64,000 bases of DNA from the NCBI RefSeq assembly GCF_006152115.1, contig NZ_VDFU01000003.1, positions 62,001-126,000 on the forward strand, read 5' to 3'. The notes under the pieces are model-generated. The model did not search any database. It worked only from the letters and a program-made list of their open reading frames with translations, and was not told the DNA's origin. Positions within the stretch are counted from its first letter, which is position 1. Every line of letters begins with the position of its first letter. Position numbers and translations under genes: made by a program. Source of the DNA: Rubellimicrobium rubrum. Lineage in GTDB: Bacteria; Pseudomonadota; Alphaproteobacteria; Rhodobacterales; Rhodobacteraceae. This document shows positions 41,946 through 51,321 of the stretch, piece by piece.

Positions 41946-43967
41946 ATGAACGCCCTTCTGTCCGACTGGACCACGCCCTTCGGCCTGCCGCCCTTTGACC
42001 TGATCCGTGACGAGGATTTCGGACCCGCCGTGGATGCGGCGCTGGAGGAAGCGCGGGCGAACATCAAGGCCATCGCGGAGAACCCGGAGGCGCCCACCTT
42101 CCAGAACACCATCGCGGCGCTGGAGACCGCCGACAAGCGGCTGAGCCAGGCGCTGTCGGCCTTTTGGGCGGTGGCCGGGGCGGACAGCAACGACGCCCGG
42201 CAGGTGCTGGAGCGGGAGTTCGCGCCCAAGCTGTCGGCCTATGGGTCCGAGATCACGTCGAACACCGCCCTGTTCGCGCGGATCGACGGGTTGTGGGAGC
42301 GGCGCGAGGCGCTGGAGCTGAGCCCGGAGGAGATGCGGGTGCTGCATCTGACCCATCGCGGTTTCGTCCGCGCGGGCGCCCGGCTGGAGGGCGAAGCGGC
42401 CGAGCGGATGAAGGCGGTCAAGGCGCGGCTTGCCGTGCTGGGGACGCAGTTCACGCAGAACGTGCTGGCCGACGAGAAGGAGTGGTTCATGCCGCTCTCG
42501 GAGGCCGATCTGGAGGGGCTGCCCGGTTTCGTGGTCGCTGCCGCCAAGGCTGCGGGCGAGGTGAAGGGCGCGGGCGGGCCGGTGGTGACGCTGAGCCGGT
42601 CGCTGATCGTGCCGTTCCTTCAGTTCAGCCCGCGCCGCGACCTGCGGGCCAAGGCCTATGAGGCCTGGACCGCGCGGGGGGCGAACGGCGGCGCGACCGA
42701 CAACCGCGCCATTGCCGCCGAGATGCTGGCCCTGCGGGAGGAGCGGGCGCGGCTTCTGGGCTTTGCGAGCTTTGCGGACTGGAAGCTCGAGACCGAGATG
42801 GCGCGCAATCCGGCCAACGTGAAGGACCTGCTGATGCAGGTCTGGCAGCCCGCGCGCGATGCGGCGGAGCGGGACGCGGCCGTGCTGGAGCGGATGCTGC
42901 GGGAGGACGGGTTCGCAGGGCCGCTGGAGCCCTGGGACTGGCGCTACTACAGCGAGAAGCGTCGGGCGGCCGAGCACGACCTGGACGAGGCCGGGCTGAA
43001 GCCGTTCTTCCAGCTGGACCGGATGATCGAGGCGAGCTTTGCCGTCGCCTCCCGGCTGTTCCGGCTGGAGTTCCGGGAGCTGCCCGACGCCCCCCGTTAC
43101 CACCCCGATGTCCGCATCTGGGAGGTGACCCGGCACGGCGCCCATGTCGCCGTGTTCCTGGGCGATTATTTCGCCCGGCCCGGCAAGCGGTCGGGGGCCT
43201 GGTGCAGCGCCATGCGGCAGCAGAGCCGGCTCGACGGCGAGGTGCGCCCGCTGGTGGTCAACGTGTGCAACTTTGCCAAGGCCGAGTCCGGGCCGTCGCT
43301 GCTGTCCTGGGATGATGCGCGGACGCTGTTCCACGAATTCGGCCATGCGCTGCACCAGATGCTGTCGGACGTGACCTTTGAGAGCATTTCGGGGACGAGC
43401 GTGGCGCGCGACTTTGTCGAACTGCCGTCGCAGCTCTATGAGCATTGGCTGGAGGTCCCGGAAGTCCTTGAGGACTTTGCCCTGCATGCGGAGACGGGCG
43501 AGCCCATGCCCCGCGACCTGCGCGAGCGCCTGCTTGCGGCGGGCACGTACGACATGGGGTTCCAGACCGTGGAATACCTGGCCTCGGCGCTGGTGGACAT
43601 GGCGTTCCATGACGGGCCCGCGCCCGCCGACCCGATGCAGCGGCAGGCCGAGGTGCTGGAGTCCATCGGCATGCCCCGCGCCATTCGGATGCGCCACGCC
43701 ACGCCGCATTTCGCGCATGTCTTTTCCGGGGACGGCTACAGCGCGGGCTATTACAGCTACATGTGGTCCGAGGTGATGGACGCCGACGCCTTTGCCGCCT
43801 TTGCGGAGGCGGGGAACCCCTTTGACGCGGAGCTGGCGCGGAGCCTGGAGGCCCACATCCTGAGCGCGGGCGGGTCCGAGGAGGCGGACGTGCTTTACAC
43901 GCGGTTCCGGGGCCGCATGCCGGGGGTCGAGGCGCTGCTGCGAGGGCGGGGTCTGGTCGCCGCCTGA
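41946..43967 (+). CDS. M3 family zinc oligopeptidase (OpdA/Dcp type)
   Basis: 673-residue cytosolic metallopeptidase of thimet-oligopeptidase fold that degrades short peptides. The zinc site HEFGHALH lies near residues 462-469, with the third ligand Glu expected in FESISGTSVARDFVELPSQ. Length matches Dcp/OpdA. ATG at 41946 has GGAG six bases upstream; a TTG 15 bp earlier is less likely. Its 3' end is antisense to a continuation of the small frame starting at 44228. Confidence 0.95.
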   Translation: MNALLSDWTTPFGLPPFDLIRDEDFGPAVDAALEEARANIKAIAENPEAPTFQNTIAALETADKRLSQALSAFWAVAGADSNDARQVLEREFAPKLSAYGSEITSNTALFARIDGLWERREALELSPEEMRVLHLTHRGFVRAGARLEGEAAERMKAVKARLAVLGTQFTQNVLADEKEWFMPLSEADLEGLPGFVVAAAKAAGEVKGAGGPVVTLSRSLIVPFLQFSPRRDLRAKAYEAWTARGANGGATDNRAIAAEMLALREERARLLGFASFADWKLETEMARNPANVKDLLMQVWQPARDAAERDAAVLERMLREDGFAGPLEPWDWRYYSEKRRAAEHDLDEAGLKPFFQLDRMIEASFAVASRLFRLEFRELPDAPRYHPDVRIWEVTRHGAHVAVFLGDYFARPGKRSGAWCSAMRQQSRLDGEVRPLVVNVCNFAKAESGPSLLSWDDARTLFHEFGHALHQMLSDVTFESISGTSVARDFVELPSQLYEHWLEVPEVLEDFALHAETGEPMPRDLRERLLAAGTYDMGFQTVEYLASALVDMAFHDGPAPADPMQRQAEVLESIGMPRAIRMRHATPHFAHVFSGDGYSAGYYSYMWSEVMDADAFAAFAEAGNPFDAELARSLEAHILSAGGSEEADVLYTRFRGRMPGVEALLRGRGLVAA

Positions 43968-44228
43968 GGGTGGTTCGTACCAGTCCCAGTTGAGGGACAG
44001 CCAGCGCTGGAGGAAGTGCGTCATCAGGAGGGTGGCGTGCGCCTCGACCGCCGCGTCGCGGGCGGGCGAGGCCACGAGGGTCGCGAGCCGCCACGTCATC
44101 TCGTGTTCGTGCGGGGCGGCGTCGGGGTGGCCGGAGGCGAACTCGCGCAGGCGGTCGCGGAAGGCCCACAGCCGCGCGATGCGCGGGGAGTGATCGGCCG
44201 GCAGCGAAAGGGCGGTGAGCGGGTCCAT
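43968..44228 (-). CDS. Possible unknown gene whose frame has no stop before running antisense to the M3 peptidase
   Basis: From the ATG at 44228 the frame reads MDPLTALSLPADHSPRIARL with almost every third codon position G or C, as expected for a real gene in this genome, for 87 codons up to the M3 peptidase stop. It then stays open, antisense, for about 5.2 kb, ending at 38745. The true 3' end cannot be set; the coordinates given are the non-overlapping part. It is either a real gene that overlaps the peptidase 3' end, a gene that lost its stop, or chance. I recognise no family. The gap 43968-44373 holds nothing else I can support. Confidence 0.35.
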
Positions 44229-44373
44229 GGGCGCAGGCTCCTGGCGGGGGCAGCGTCAGGGTCGCATGGGCGGGTGAAGGCCGCGTGGGGGGACCGGGCG
44301 TTGCGGGGGGTGTTTCCCTGGCCGGGGGCCGCCCCATGTCACCGGGCGATCCGGTTCAGGAAAGGAATGGTCC

Positions 44374-45384
44374 ATGAGGGTGCTTCGGATGCGTGACGGC
44401 GGCGGGCTTGATAACCTGCGGATGGAGGAGATGGCGGACCCCGGCGCGCCGGGGCCGGGCGAGATCCGGGTGCGGGTGCGGGCGAGTTCGCTGAACTTCC
44501 ATGACCTGGGGGTCGTGTCCGGGCGGATGCCGGTCGGGAACGGGCGCATCCCGATGTCGGACGGGGCCGGCGAGGTCGAGGCGGTGGGCGAGGGCGTGAC
44601 CGACTTCGCCGTGGGCGACGCCGTGGTGTCGTGCTTCTTTCCCGACTGGCAGGAGGGCGAGAACGGCATGGCCGACAACTTTGCCCGCACGCCCGGCGAC
44701 GGGATCGACGGCTATGCGCGCGAGGTGGTTGTCACGCCCGCCTCATGGTTCACGCGGGCGCCCAAGGGCTACAGCCACCAGGAGGCCGCGACGCTGACCA
44801 CGGCGGGGCTGACGGCGTGGCGGGCCCTGGTCGTGGACGGCGGGATCAAGGCCGGGGACGTGGTGCTGGCGCTGGGCACGGGGGGCGTGTCGGTCTTTGC
44901 TCTGCAGTTGGCCAAGGCGATGGGGGCCACGGTGGTCATCACCTCGTCCTCGGACGAGAAGCTGGAGCGGGCCCGGGCCATGGGGGCGGATCACGTCGTC
45001 AACTACAAGGCCGTGCCGGAGTGGGGCGCGCGGGTGCGCGAGATGACCGGCGGGCGCGGGGCGGACCACGTGATCGAGGTCGGCGGGCCGGGGACTCTGC
45101 CCCAGAGCATCGAGGCCTGCCGGATCGGCGGGCACATCGCGCTGATCGGGGTGCTGACCGGTGCCTCGGGCGAGGTGCCGACCGCCGACCTGATGCGCCG
45201 GCACCAGCGGCTGCAGGGGCTGATCGTGGGGAGCCGGCGGCACCAGCAGGATTTCGTCCGGGCGCTGGACGGGCTGGCGCTGCGGCCGGTGATCGACCGG
45301 GTGTTCCCGCTGGAGGACGCCGCCGAGGCGTTCCGGCACGAGATGTCGGGCGGGCATTTCGGGAAGATCTGCCTGGAGATCTGA
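44374..45384 (+). CDS. Medium-chain dehydrogenase/reductase, zinc-type alcohol or quinone oxidoreductase
   Basis: 336-residue MDR protein. N-terminal GroES-like domain with RVRASSLNFHDLGVVSGRMP, then a Rossmann domain with VLALGTGGVSVFALQLAKAMG near residues 165-185. The usual catalytic-zinc Cys after the first NFHD is not present and the structural-zinc Cys cluster is absent, so it more resembles quinone reductase or zinc-independent MDRs. AAAGGA lies eight bases upstream. Substrate unknown; it is convergent with ugd. Confidence 0.85.
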   Translation: MRVLRMRDGGGLDNLRMEEMADPGAPGPGEIRVRVRASSLNFHDLGVVSGRMPVGNGRIPMSDGAGEVEAVGEGVTDFAVGDAVVSCFFPDWQEGENGMADNFARTPGDGIDGYAREVVVTPASWFTRAPKGYSHQEAATLTTAGLTAWRALVVDGGIKAGDVVLALGTGGVSVFALQLAKAMGATVVITSSSDEKLERARAMGADHVVNYKAVPEWGARVREMTGGRGADHVIEVGGPGTLPQSIEACRIGGHIALIGVLTGASGEVPTADLMRRHQRLQGLIVGSRRHQQDFVRALDGLALRPVIDRVFPLEDAAEAFRHEMSGGHFGKICLEI

Positions 45385-45392
45385 GGCGCGGG

Positions 45393-45416
45393 CCGGGACG
45401 AAGCGGCCCGTCCCGG
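45393..45416. terminator. Stem-loop after the MDR gene in a convergent gap
   Basis: CCGGGACG (45393-45400) and CGTCCCGG (45409-45416) pair perfectly, 9 bp after the MDR stop. It may serve both the MDR gene and ugd, which converge here. Confidence 0.5.
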
Positions 45417-45452
45417 TGGGGGCGGGCCTGTCGGACATCGGGGACCGGGCGC

Positions 45453-45476
45453 GTGGCGGGCTGAAGCCCGCCCTAC
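45453..45476. repeat. REP-like palindrome (GGCGGGCT-GA-AGCCCGCC)
   Basis: GGCGGGCT (45455-45462) and AGCCCGCC (45465-45472) flank a GA loop, ending 5 bp before the ugd stop. Short palindromes of this GGCGGGCTTCAGCCCGCC type are, as I recall, dispersed through Rhodobacteraceae genomes between convergent genes. Only one copy is visible in this window. Confidence 0.5.
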
Positions 45477-45480
45477 GGGC

Positions 45481-46839
45481 TTACTCGGCCACGGCCTGTT
45501 GCGCGGGGGCGTTGGCCACGCCGAAGCCCTGGCGGCCCACCGAGTCGTAGGCGGTGAAGCCTGCGGCGCGGGCCTCCTCGGCGCCGTAGACGTTGCGGAG
45601 GTCGGCCATGCGCGGCTCGGCCATGGCCCCGGCGAGGCGGCGGAGGTCGAGGGCGCGGAACTGGTTCCATTCGGTCAGCACCGTGACGAGGTGCGCGCCC
45701 TGGGCGGCGGTGTAGGGGTCGTCCGCCCATTCCACGCCGGGAAGGAGATGCTCGCCTTCGCGGCGGCCCTGGGGATCGACGGCGCGGACCGTGGCCCCGG
45801 CCTTTTGCAGCGCGGGGATGATGGTGAGGGAGGGCGCCTCGCGCATGTCGTCGGTGTTGGGCTTGAAGGTCACGCCCAGGACGGCGACGGTCTTGCCCCG
45901 GAGGCTGCCCTCCGCGAGGGCGAGGATCTTGTCCACCATGCGGGTCTTGACGGCCTCGTTCACCTCGATGACGGCCTCGGTCAGGCGGAGGGGGACGCCG
46001 TAGTCCTGGCCGGTCTGGGCGAAGGCGTTGGTGTCCTTGGGGAAGCAGGAGCCGCCGTAGCCGGGGCCGGCATGGAGGAACTTGGCCCCGATGCGTCCGT
46101 CGAGGCCGATGCCCTTGGAGACGGCCTTGACGTCGGCGCCGACCTTTTCGCACAGGGCCGCCACTTCGTTGATGAAGGTGATCTTGGCGGCGAGGAAGGC
46201 GTTGGCGGCGTACTTGATCATCTCGGCCGATTCGAGATCGGTGTAGACGATGGGGAAGTCGCGCAGGAACAGCGGCTTGTAGATGTCGGCCATCACGGTG
46301 CGGGCATGGTCGCCGTTGCCGTCGAGGCCCACCACGACGCGGTCGGGCTTCATGAAATCCTCGATCGCGGCGCCTTCGCGCAGGAATTCGGGGTTGGATG
46401 CGACGGCGAAGGTGAGGTCGGGGCGCGTCTCGCGCAGGATGCGGGCGACCTCGCGGTTGGTGCCGACGGGGACGGTGGATTTCGTGACGACCACGGTAGG
46501 GGCGGTCGCGGCCAGGGCGATCTCCTTGGCGGCGGCGTAGACGTAGCTGAGGTCGGCGTGGCCGTCGCCGCGGCGGGAGGGGGTGCCCACGGCGATGAAG
46601 ACGGCATCGGCGCCGGTCACGGCCTCGTGCAGGTCGGTGGTGAAGCTGAGGCGGCCCTCGGCCACGTTGCGGGCGAGAAGGGCGTCGAGGCCGGGCTCGT
46701 AGATCGGGATGCGGCCGTCGCGCAGGCCCGCGATCTTGCCTTCGTGCTTGTCCACGCAGACGACCTCGTGGCCGAAGTCGGAGAAGCAGAGCCCCGATAC
46801 CAGGCCCACATAGCCTGTCCCGATCATCGCGATGCGCAT
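45481..46839 (-). CDS. ugd: UDP-glucose 6-dehydrogenase
   Basis: 452 residues. It oxidises UDP-glucose to UDP-glucuronate, a precursor of exopolysaccharides and envelope glycans. Dinucleotide site MIGTGYVGLVSGLCFSDFG at the N-terminus, SNPEFLREGAAIEDFMKPDR, and the catalytic cysteine in GPGYGGSCFPKDTNAF near residue 260. The ATG at 46839 opens MRIAMIGTGYVG. No polysaccharide genes are adjacent. Divergent from the lysR gene, with 103 bp between. Confidence 0.96.
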   Translation of the reverse strand: MRIAMIGTGYVGLVSGLCFSDFGHEVVCVDKHEGKIAGLRDGRIPIYEPGLDALLARNVAEGRLSFTTDLHEAVTGADAVFIAVGTPSRRGDGHADLSYVYAAAKEIALAATAPTVVVTKSTVPVGTNREVARILRETRPDLTFAVASNPEFLREGAAIEDFMKPDRVVVGLDGNGDHARTVMADIYKPLFLRDFPIVYTDLESAEMIKYAANAFLAAKITFINEVAALCEKVGADVKAVSKGIGLDGRIGAKFLHAGPGYGGSCFPKDTNAFAQTGQDYGVPLRLTEAVIEVNEAVKTRMVDKILALAEGSLRGKTVAVLGVTFKPNTDDMREAPSLTIIPALQKAGATVRAVDPQGRREGEHLLPGVEWADDPYTAAQGAHLVTVLTEWNQFRALDLRRLAGAMAEPRMADLRNVYGAEEARAAGFTAYDSVGRQGFGVANAPAQQAVAE

Positions 46840-46942
46840 GCGCGTCCCTTTCGCTGCCAGTGCGAAACCCCTGACCCAACCGGCCCCGGTGGTCAAGCGG
46901 GCGCACTTGCTCCTGCGGGAAGATGCCTGTTCTCTGGGCGGC

Positions 46943-47842
46943 ATGTCCTTTACCCTGCGCCAGCTTCGGGCATTCGTCGCGGTGGCCGAGGCTGGCTCGG
47001 TCAGCCAGGCGGCGCAGACGCTCGCGATCTCGCAATCCGCGCTGTCGGAGGCGGTGCGGGACCTTGAGGCGGACCTGGGGGTGACGCTGTTCGACCGGCA
47101 CGCGCGGGGGCTTGCGGTCACGCAGCGGGGGCACCTGTTCCTGCGGCACGCGCGGACGATCCTTGCGCAGGTGTCGGCGTCGCGCAGGGCGCTGCTGGCC
47201 GAGCGGGAGGCGCTGACGGGCACGCTGCAACTGGGCGTCACCAGCCTGATGGCGGGCTATGTCATGTCGGACCTGCTGTCGCGGTTCCGGCGCGCCAACC
47301 CGGAGGTCACGGTCACGGCGATCGAGGATTCCGGCGACTATCTGGAACACCTGCTGATCGGGGGTGAGCTGGACGCCGCCGTGATGGTCACGGGGTCCCT
47401 GCGGAACCGGGCGGCGCTGATGGTGGAGATCCTGGAAGTGTCGCCGTTCCGGCTGTGGCTGCCCGCCGGGCACCGGCTGGGGAGCCAGGATGCCATCCAG
47501 CTTGCCGATCTGGGGCCCGAGCCGCTGATCATGCTGATGGTGGACGAGATGGAGCAGGAAACCGGGAACCTGCTGTCGGCGCTGAGCCCGCGCCCGCGCG
47601 TGGCGTTTCGGACGCGGAGCGTGGAGGCGGTCAGGTCGCTCGTGGCGACGGGGGCGGGGGTGGCGCTGCTGCCGGACCTGATCTATCGCCCCTGGAGCCT
47701 GGAAGGCGACCGGATCGAGAGCCGCGACGTGTCCGGCGCGCTGCCGGTGGTGCAGGTCGGGATCGTCTGGCGGCGGGGCGCGCCGCTGTCGGCTGCAGCG
47801 CACGATTTCATCGCGCTGAGCCAGGCCGGGCGGGGGCGATGA
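46943..47842 (+). CDS. LysR-type transcriptional regulator
   Basis: 299 residues. The N-terminal winged helix-turn-helix reads TLRQLRAFVAVAEAGSVSQA and SQSALSEAVRDLEADLGVTL, followed by the periplasmic-binding-like effector domain (LQLGVTSLMAGYVMSDLL near residue 95). Upstream of and on the same strand as the ABC transporter and catabolic genes, so a likely regulator of them; the ligand would be the transported amine or a derivative. Not divergent from its target, which is less typical of LysR genes; ugd is divergent. Confidence 0.9.
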   Translation: MSFTLRQLRAFVAVAEAGSVSQAAQTLAISQSALSEAVRDLEADLGVTLFDRHARGLAVTQRGHLFLRHARTILAQVSASRRALLAEREALTGTLQLGVTSLMAGYVMSDLLSRFRRANPEVTVTAIEDSGDYLEHLLIGGELDAAVMVTGSLRNRAALMVEILEVSPFRLWLPAGHRLGSQDAIQLADLGPEPLIMLMVDEMEQETGNLLSALSPRPRVAFRTRSVEAVRSLVATGAGVALLPDLIYRPWSLEGDRIESRDVSGALPVVQVGIVWRRGAPLSAAAHDFIALSQAGRGR

Positions 47843-47893
47843 GTGACGGTGGCGATGAGGGACGGGCCGGTGAATGACGGGGGCGGCGAGGTA

Positions 47894-47906
47894 TCGGAAA
47901 TTCCGA
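47894..47906. promoter_or_regulatory. Palindromic operator candidate between lysR and the transporter gene
   Basis: TCGGAA-A-TTCCGA is a 13-nt palindrome in a locally AT-richer stretch, 99 bp before the binding-protein start. TTCCGAATG (47901-47909) recurs as TTGCGAATG (47930-47938). This 162-bp gap is the obvious place for regulator binding. Confidence 0.4.
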
Positions 47907-48004
47907 ATGAGCGTTTCTGCGGATTGAAATTGCGAATGGTCGCGGGGCGGGTAAGCTGCCGTCAAGCCGGGCGAGCCATAACCCGGGCCGACAAACAGGG
48001 GAAC

Positions 48005-49171
48005 ATGCCGATGACCATCGCCGCGCGGGCCGCGTCCGCAATCGCCATCCTGTCCATGCTGGGAGCCACCGCCGCGCAGGCGCAGATGACCGAGGTCGGG
48101 GAGGGCGAGGGCGCCCTGTCGATCGTGGCCTGGGCCGGCTACATCGAGCGCGGCGAGACCGATCCCGCCTATGACTGGGTGACCTCGTTCGAGGAAGCGA
48201 CCGGCTGCATGGTGAACGTCAAGACGGCCAACACCTCGGACGAGATGGTCGCGCTGATGAACGAAGGGGGCTTCGACCTTGTGACGGCCTCGGGCGACGC
48301 CTCCCTGCGGCTGATCGCGGGCGAGCGGGTGCAGCCCGTGAACATCGACCTCGTGCCGTCCTGGTCCAAGGTGGACGACCGGCTGAAGGACGCGCCCTGG
48401 CACACGGTGGACGGCGTGCATTATGGCGTGCCCTACCAGTGGGGGCCGAACGTGCTGATGTACAGCACGGAGGTGTTCCCCGAGGCGCCGACCTCGTGGA
48501 ACGTCGTCTTCGAGCCGATGGACCTGCCGGATGGCCAGCCGAACGCGGGCCGCGTGCAGGCCTATGACGGGCCGATCTATGTCGCGGACGCGGCCATGTA
48601 CCTGATGCATCACCAGCCCGAGCTGGGCATCACCTCGCCTTACGAGCTGAACGAGGACCAGTACAACGCCGCGCTGGAGCTGCTGCGCGGGCAGCGCGAG
48701 CTGGTCAGCCGCTACTGGCACGACGCCTTCATCCAGATGGACGACTTCAAGAACGAGGGCGTGGTCGCCTCGGGGTCTTGGCCGTTCATGGTCAACCTTC
48801 TCAAGGCCGAGGGGGCGCCCATCGCCTCGACCATTCCCGAGGAAGGGGCGACGGGCTGGGCGGACACGCTGATGCTGCATGTGGATGCCGAGCATCCGAA
48901 CTGCGCCTACAAGTTCATGGAGCACAGCCTGAGCTCCAACCTCCAGTCGGACCTGTCTGTGTGGTTTGGATCGGTTCCCGCGGTGCCGGCGGCCTGCACG
49001 GACGGGTCGGGGATGCAGACGCAGGAAGGCTGCCACGCCAATGGGCTGGACGATTTCGACCGCATCCAGTTCTGGCGGACGCCGGTGGCCGACTGCTCCC
49101 AGGGGGAGGACGCCTGCGTGCCCTATTACCGCTGGGTGAGCGACTACATCGGCGTGATCGGCGGACGCTGA
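48005..49171 (+). CDS. Polyamine-type ABC transporter periplasmic binding protein (PotD/PotF-like)
   Basis: 388 residues with a signal peptide (MPMTIAARAASAIAILSMLGATAAQAQ). SBP_bac_8-like fold with LSIVAWAGYIERGETDPAYDW and YGVPYQWGPNVLMYSTEVF. Three pairs of cysteines in the C-terminal half (CAYKF, AACTDGSG, EGCHANG, ADCSQGEDAC) suggest disulfides. A second in-frame ATG two codons on (48011) is better spaced from AGGGG. Binds polyamine-like or other amine cations by family; ligand not determined. Confidence 0.9.
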   Translation: MPMTIAARAASAIAILSMLGATAAQAQMTEVGEGEGALSIVAWAGYIERGETDPAYDWVTSFEEATGCMVNVKTANTSDEMVALMNEGGFDLVTASGDASLRLIAGERVQPVNIDLVPSWSKVDDRLKDAPWHTVDGVHYGVPYQWGPNVLMYSTEVFPEAPTSWNVVFEPMDLPDGQPNAGRVQAYDGPIYVADAAMYLMHHQPELGITSPYELNEDQYNAALELLRGQRELVSRYWHDAFIQMDDFKNEGVVASGSWPFMVNLLKAEGAPIASTIPEEGATGWADTLMLHVDAEHPNCAYKFMEHSLSSNLQSDLSVWFGSVPAVPAACTDGSGMQTQEGCHANGLDDFDRIQFWRTPVADCSQGEDACVPYYRWVSDYIGVIGGR

Positions 49172-49187
49172 GCCACGGGTCATATAA

Positions 49188-49211
49188 CCGGGGGCCCTTG
49201 CGGACCCCCGG
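49188..49211 (+). promoter_or_regulatory. Stem-loop after the polyamine binding-protein gene
   Basis: CCGGGGGCCC (49188-49197) and GGACCCCCGG (49202-49211) pair with one mismatch around TTGC, 17 bp after the stop. Likely a message-stabilising or partial termination stem that lets the binding protein be made in excess of the membrane components. Confidence 0.6.
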
Positions 49212-49225
49212 GCACTCATTAACCA

Positions 49226-49235
49226 GCACTAGTGC
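49226..49235. promoter_or_regulatory. GCACTAGTGC palindrome upstream of the transporter ATPase
   Basis: A perfect 10-bp palindrome preceded by TTAACCA (49219-49225), inside the 219-bp gap between the binding-protein gene and the ATPase gene. The remainder of this gap shows no recognisable promoter; the sequence TTAACCAGCACTAG is similar to the CtrA-like box before comM, but the second half is poor. Confidence 0.3.
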
Positions 49236-49390
49236 GGGGCTTTATCGGCTCGCTCCGGTTGTGGGAACCTGCCCGAAGGGATCGTTCACGGATTGGCGAT
49301 GATCCCGTGATCGGGCCATAGATTGATGAAGATGGTCGGGTCCACTCTGCCCAAGAAGTGCCTGTCCTGGAGCCGACGGAGGAGGTCGCG

Positions 49391-50383
49391 ATGATTCCCG
49401 CCATATCGTTTCGGGGCGTGTCACGGCATTTCGGGACCGTCCGGGCCGTGGACGGGGTCGATCTGGACATCGCGGAAGGCGAGTTCTTTGCCATGCTGGG
49501 GCCCAGCGGGTCGGGCAAGACCACCTGCCTGCGGCTGGTCGCGGGCTTTGAGACGCCCACGGCCGGAGACATCCGGCTGTTCGGGGAGAGCGTGGCGGGG
49601 CTGCCGCCCTATCGGCGGGCCGTGAACACGGTGTTCCAGGATTATGCGCTGTTCCCGCATCTGAACGTGCTCGACAACGTGGCTTACGGTCTGATGATCG
49701 CGGGGGTGCCGAAGCCCGAGCGGCGCAGGCGGGCCGAGGAGGCGCTGGCGATGATGGCGCTGCCCGGCTACGGGGCGCGCCGTCCGAGCGAGCTGTCGGG
49801 CGGGCAGCGGCAGCGCGTGGCGCTGGCCCGCGCGCTGGTGAACCGGCCGAGGGTGCTGCTGCTCGATGAGCCCCTGGGGGCGCTGGACCTCAAGCTGCGG
49901 GAGCAGATGCAGGACGAGCTCAAGGCCCTGCAGCGCCGGGTGGGGATCACCTTTGTCTTCGTGACGCACGACCAGGGCGAGGCGCTGTCGATGGCGGACC
50001 GCGTGGCGGTGTTCAGCGACGGGCGCATCCAGCAGGTCGGCACGCCGTCCGAGGTCTATCTGCGGCCCCGGACGCGGTTCGTCGCGGACTTCGTGGGCTC
50101 CAGCAACGTGCTGGCCCCCGAGGTGGCGCGGGCCTTTGGCGGACAGGCAGCCTGGAGTTCGCTGCGCCCCGAGGCGCTGCGGGTGGTTGCGCCCGAAGGG
50201 GCGCCGGTCGCGGGGCGGGTGGTCGCGGCGCGCTATCTGGGATCGGCCACGCGGCTGGTGGTGGCGCTGCCGCAAGGCGAGGTCGCGGTGCTGGTGCCCG
50301 GCGGGCAGGCCGTGCCCGAGACGGGCGCGCAGGTCGGCCTGGCCTGGGAGGCCGGCGCGCTGCACGCGATGGAGGCGGCATGA
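49391..50383 (+). CDS. Polyamine-type ABC transporter ATP-binding protein (PotA-like)
   Basis: 330 residues. Walker [19 protein letters not shown] near residue 38, signature [15 protein letters not shown], Walker [17 protein letters not shown]-loop [15 protein letters not shown], and a C-terminal TOBE-like domain ([17 protein letters not shown]). GGAGG lies five bases before the ATG at 49391. Overlaps the next permease by 4 bp. Confidence 0.95.
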   Translation: MIPAISFRGVSRHFGTVRAVDGVDLDIAEGEFFAMLGPSGSGKTTCLRLVAGFETPTAGDIRLFGESVAGLPPYRRAVNTVFQDYALFPHLNVLDNVAYGLMIAGVPKPERRRRAEEALAMMALPGYGARRPSELSGGQRQRVALARALVNRPRVLLLDEPLGALDLKLREQMQDELKALQRRVGITFVFVTHDQGEALSMADRVAVFSDGRIQQVGTPSEVYLRPRTRFVADFVGSSNVLAPEVARAFGGQAAWSSLRPEALRVVAPEGAPVAGRVVAARYLGSATRLVVALPQGEVAVLVPGGQAVPETGAQVGLAWEAGALHAMEAA

Positions 50384-51321
50384 CCGTCATGGCGGACGCC
50401 GGGGCGCCGCGGCCCGCGCGGAGCGGAGTGTCGGATGCCCTGTGGCGGCATCCGCGCTTGATGCTGGTGCTGCTGCTGGCCCCGCCGCTCTTGTGGCTGG
50501 GGATCGTCTATCTTGGGAGCCTGTTCGCGCTGCTGGCGCAGAGCTTCTTCTCCATCGACGAGTTCTCGGGCGTGATCGACCGGACGCCGACGCTCAAGAC
50601 CTATGGGGAGCTGCTGCGGCCCGCAAACCTCGACATCATCTGGCGGACGGTGCTGATGGCGGCGCTGGTGACGGTGGCCTCGGTCACGGTGGCGTTCCCC
50701 ATCGCCTATTATGCCGCGCGCTATGCGCGGGGGCGGTGGAAGGCGGTGTTCTACCTGGGCGTGATGCTGCCGCTGTGGTCGAGCTACCTCGTCAAGGTCT
50801 ATGCCTGGAAGCTGATCCTCGCCAAGGAGGGGATCGTCGGCTGGGGGTTCGAGGGGCTGGGCCTGGGCTGGCTGCTGGACGCCTTTCTGTCCGTGCCGGG
50901 GATCGGGGGGAACTCCCTGTCGGTGTCGCCCACGGGGACGTTCATCGTGTTCGTCTATGTCTGGCTGCCCTACATGATCCTACCGATCCAGGCGGCGCTG
51001 GAGCGGGTGCCGGGGTCGCTGGTCGAGGCGTCAGGGGATCTGGGGGCGAGCCCCGGGCAGACGTTCCGGCACGTGCTATGGCCGCTGGCGCTGCCGGGCG
51101 TGGTGGCGGGGTCGATCTTCACCTTTAGCCTGACGCTGGGCGACTACATCATCCCGCAGATCGTGGGCACCAGCGCGCGGTTCATCGGGCTTGCGGTGTA
51201 CCAGTACCAGGGGACGGCGGGGAACGTGCCACTGGCGGCGGCCTTTGCGGTGGTGCCCATCGTCATCATGGGGATCTATCTGGCCGTGGCGAAGCGGATG
51301 GGGGCCTTCGATGCGCTTTGA
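50380..51321 (+). CDS. Polyamine-type ABC transporter permease (PotB/PotH-like)
   Basis: 313 residues, six transmembrane segments. The EAA loop [25 protein letters not shown] is near residues 222-246 and is usual for PotB-type permeases. N-terminal cytosolic tail is Pro/Arg-rich. ATGA overlap upstream; its end overlaps the next permease by 11 bp. Confidence 0.94.
   Translation: MTVMADAGAPRPARSGVSDALWRHPRLMLVLLLAPPLLWLGIVYLGSLFALLAQSFFSIDEFSGVIDRTPTLKTYGELLRPANLDIIWRTVLMAALVTVASVTVAFPIAYYAARYARGRWKAVFYLGVMLPLWSSYLVKVYAWKLILAKEGIVGWGFEGLGLGWLLDAFLSVPGIGGNSLSVSPTGTFIVFVYVWLPYMILPIQAALERVPGSLVEASGDLGASPGQTFRHVLWPLALPGVVAGSIFTFSLTLGDYIIPQIVGTSARFIGLAVYQYQGTAGNVPLAAAFAVVPIVIMGIYLAVAKRMGAFDAL

Noticed and set aside
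45473-49219. Very long minus-strand open frame across ugd, lysR and the binding-protein gene
   Set aside because: It is out of frame with ugd and antisense to well-supported genes; its low-complexity Arg/Pro/His-rich product is typical of antisense frames in GC-rich DNA.
49219-49232. CtrA box TTAACCAGCACTAG before the transporter ATPase
   Set aside because: Only the first half matches; the second half is TAGT. Mentioned under the palindrome but not called as a CtrA site.
49266-49286. EcfG promoter GGAAC...CGTT before the transporter ATPase
   Set aside because: The spacing is 14 bp, outside the 16-17 bp allowed.
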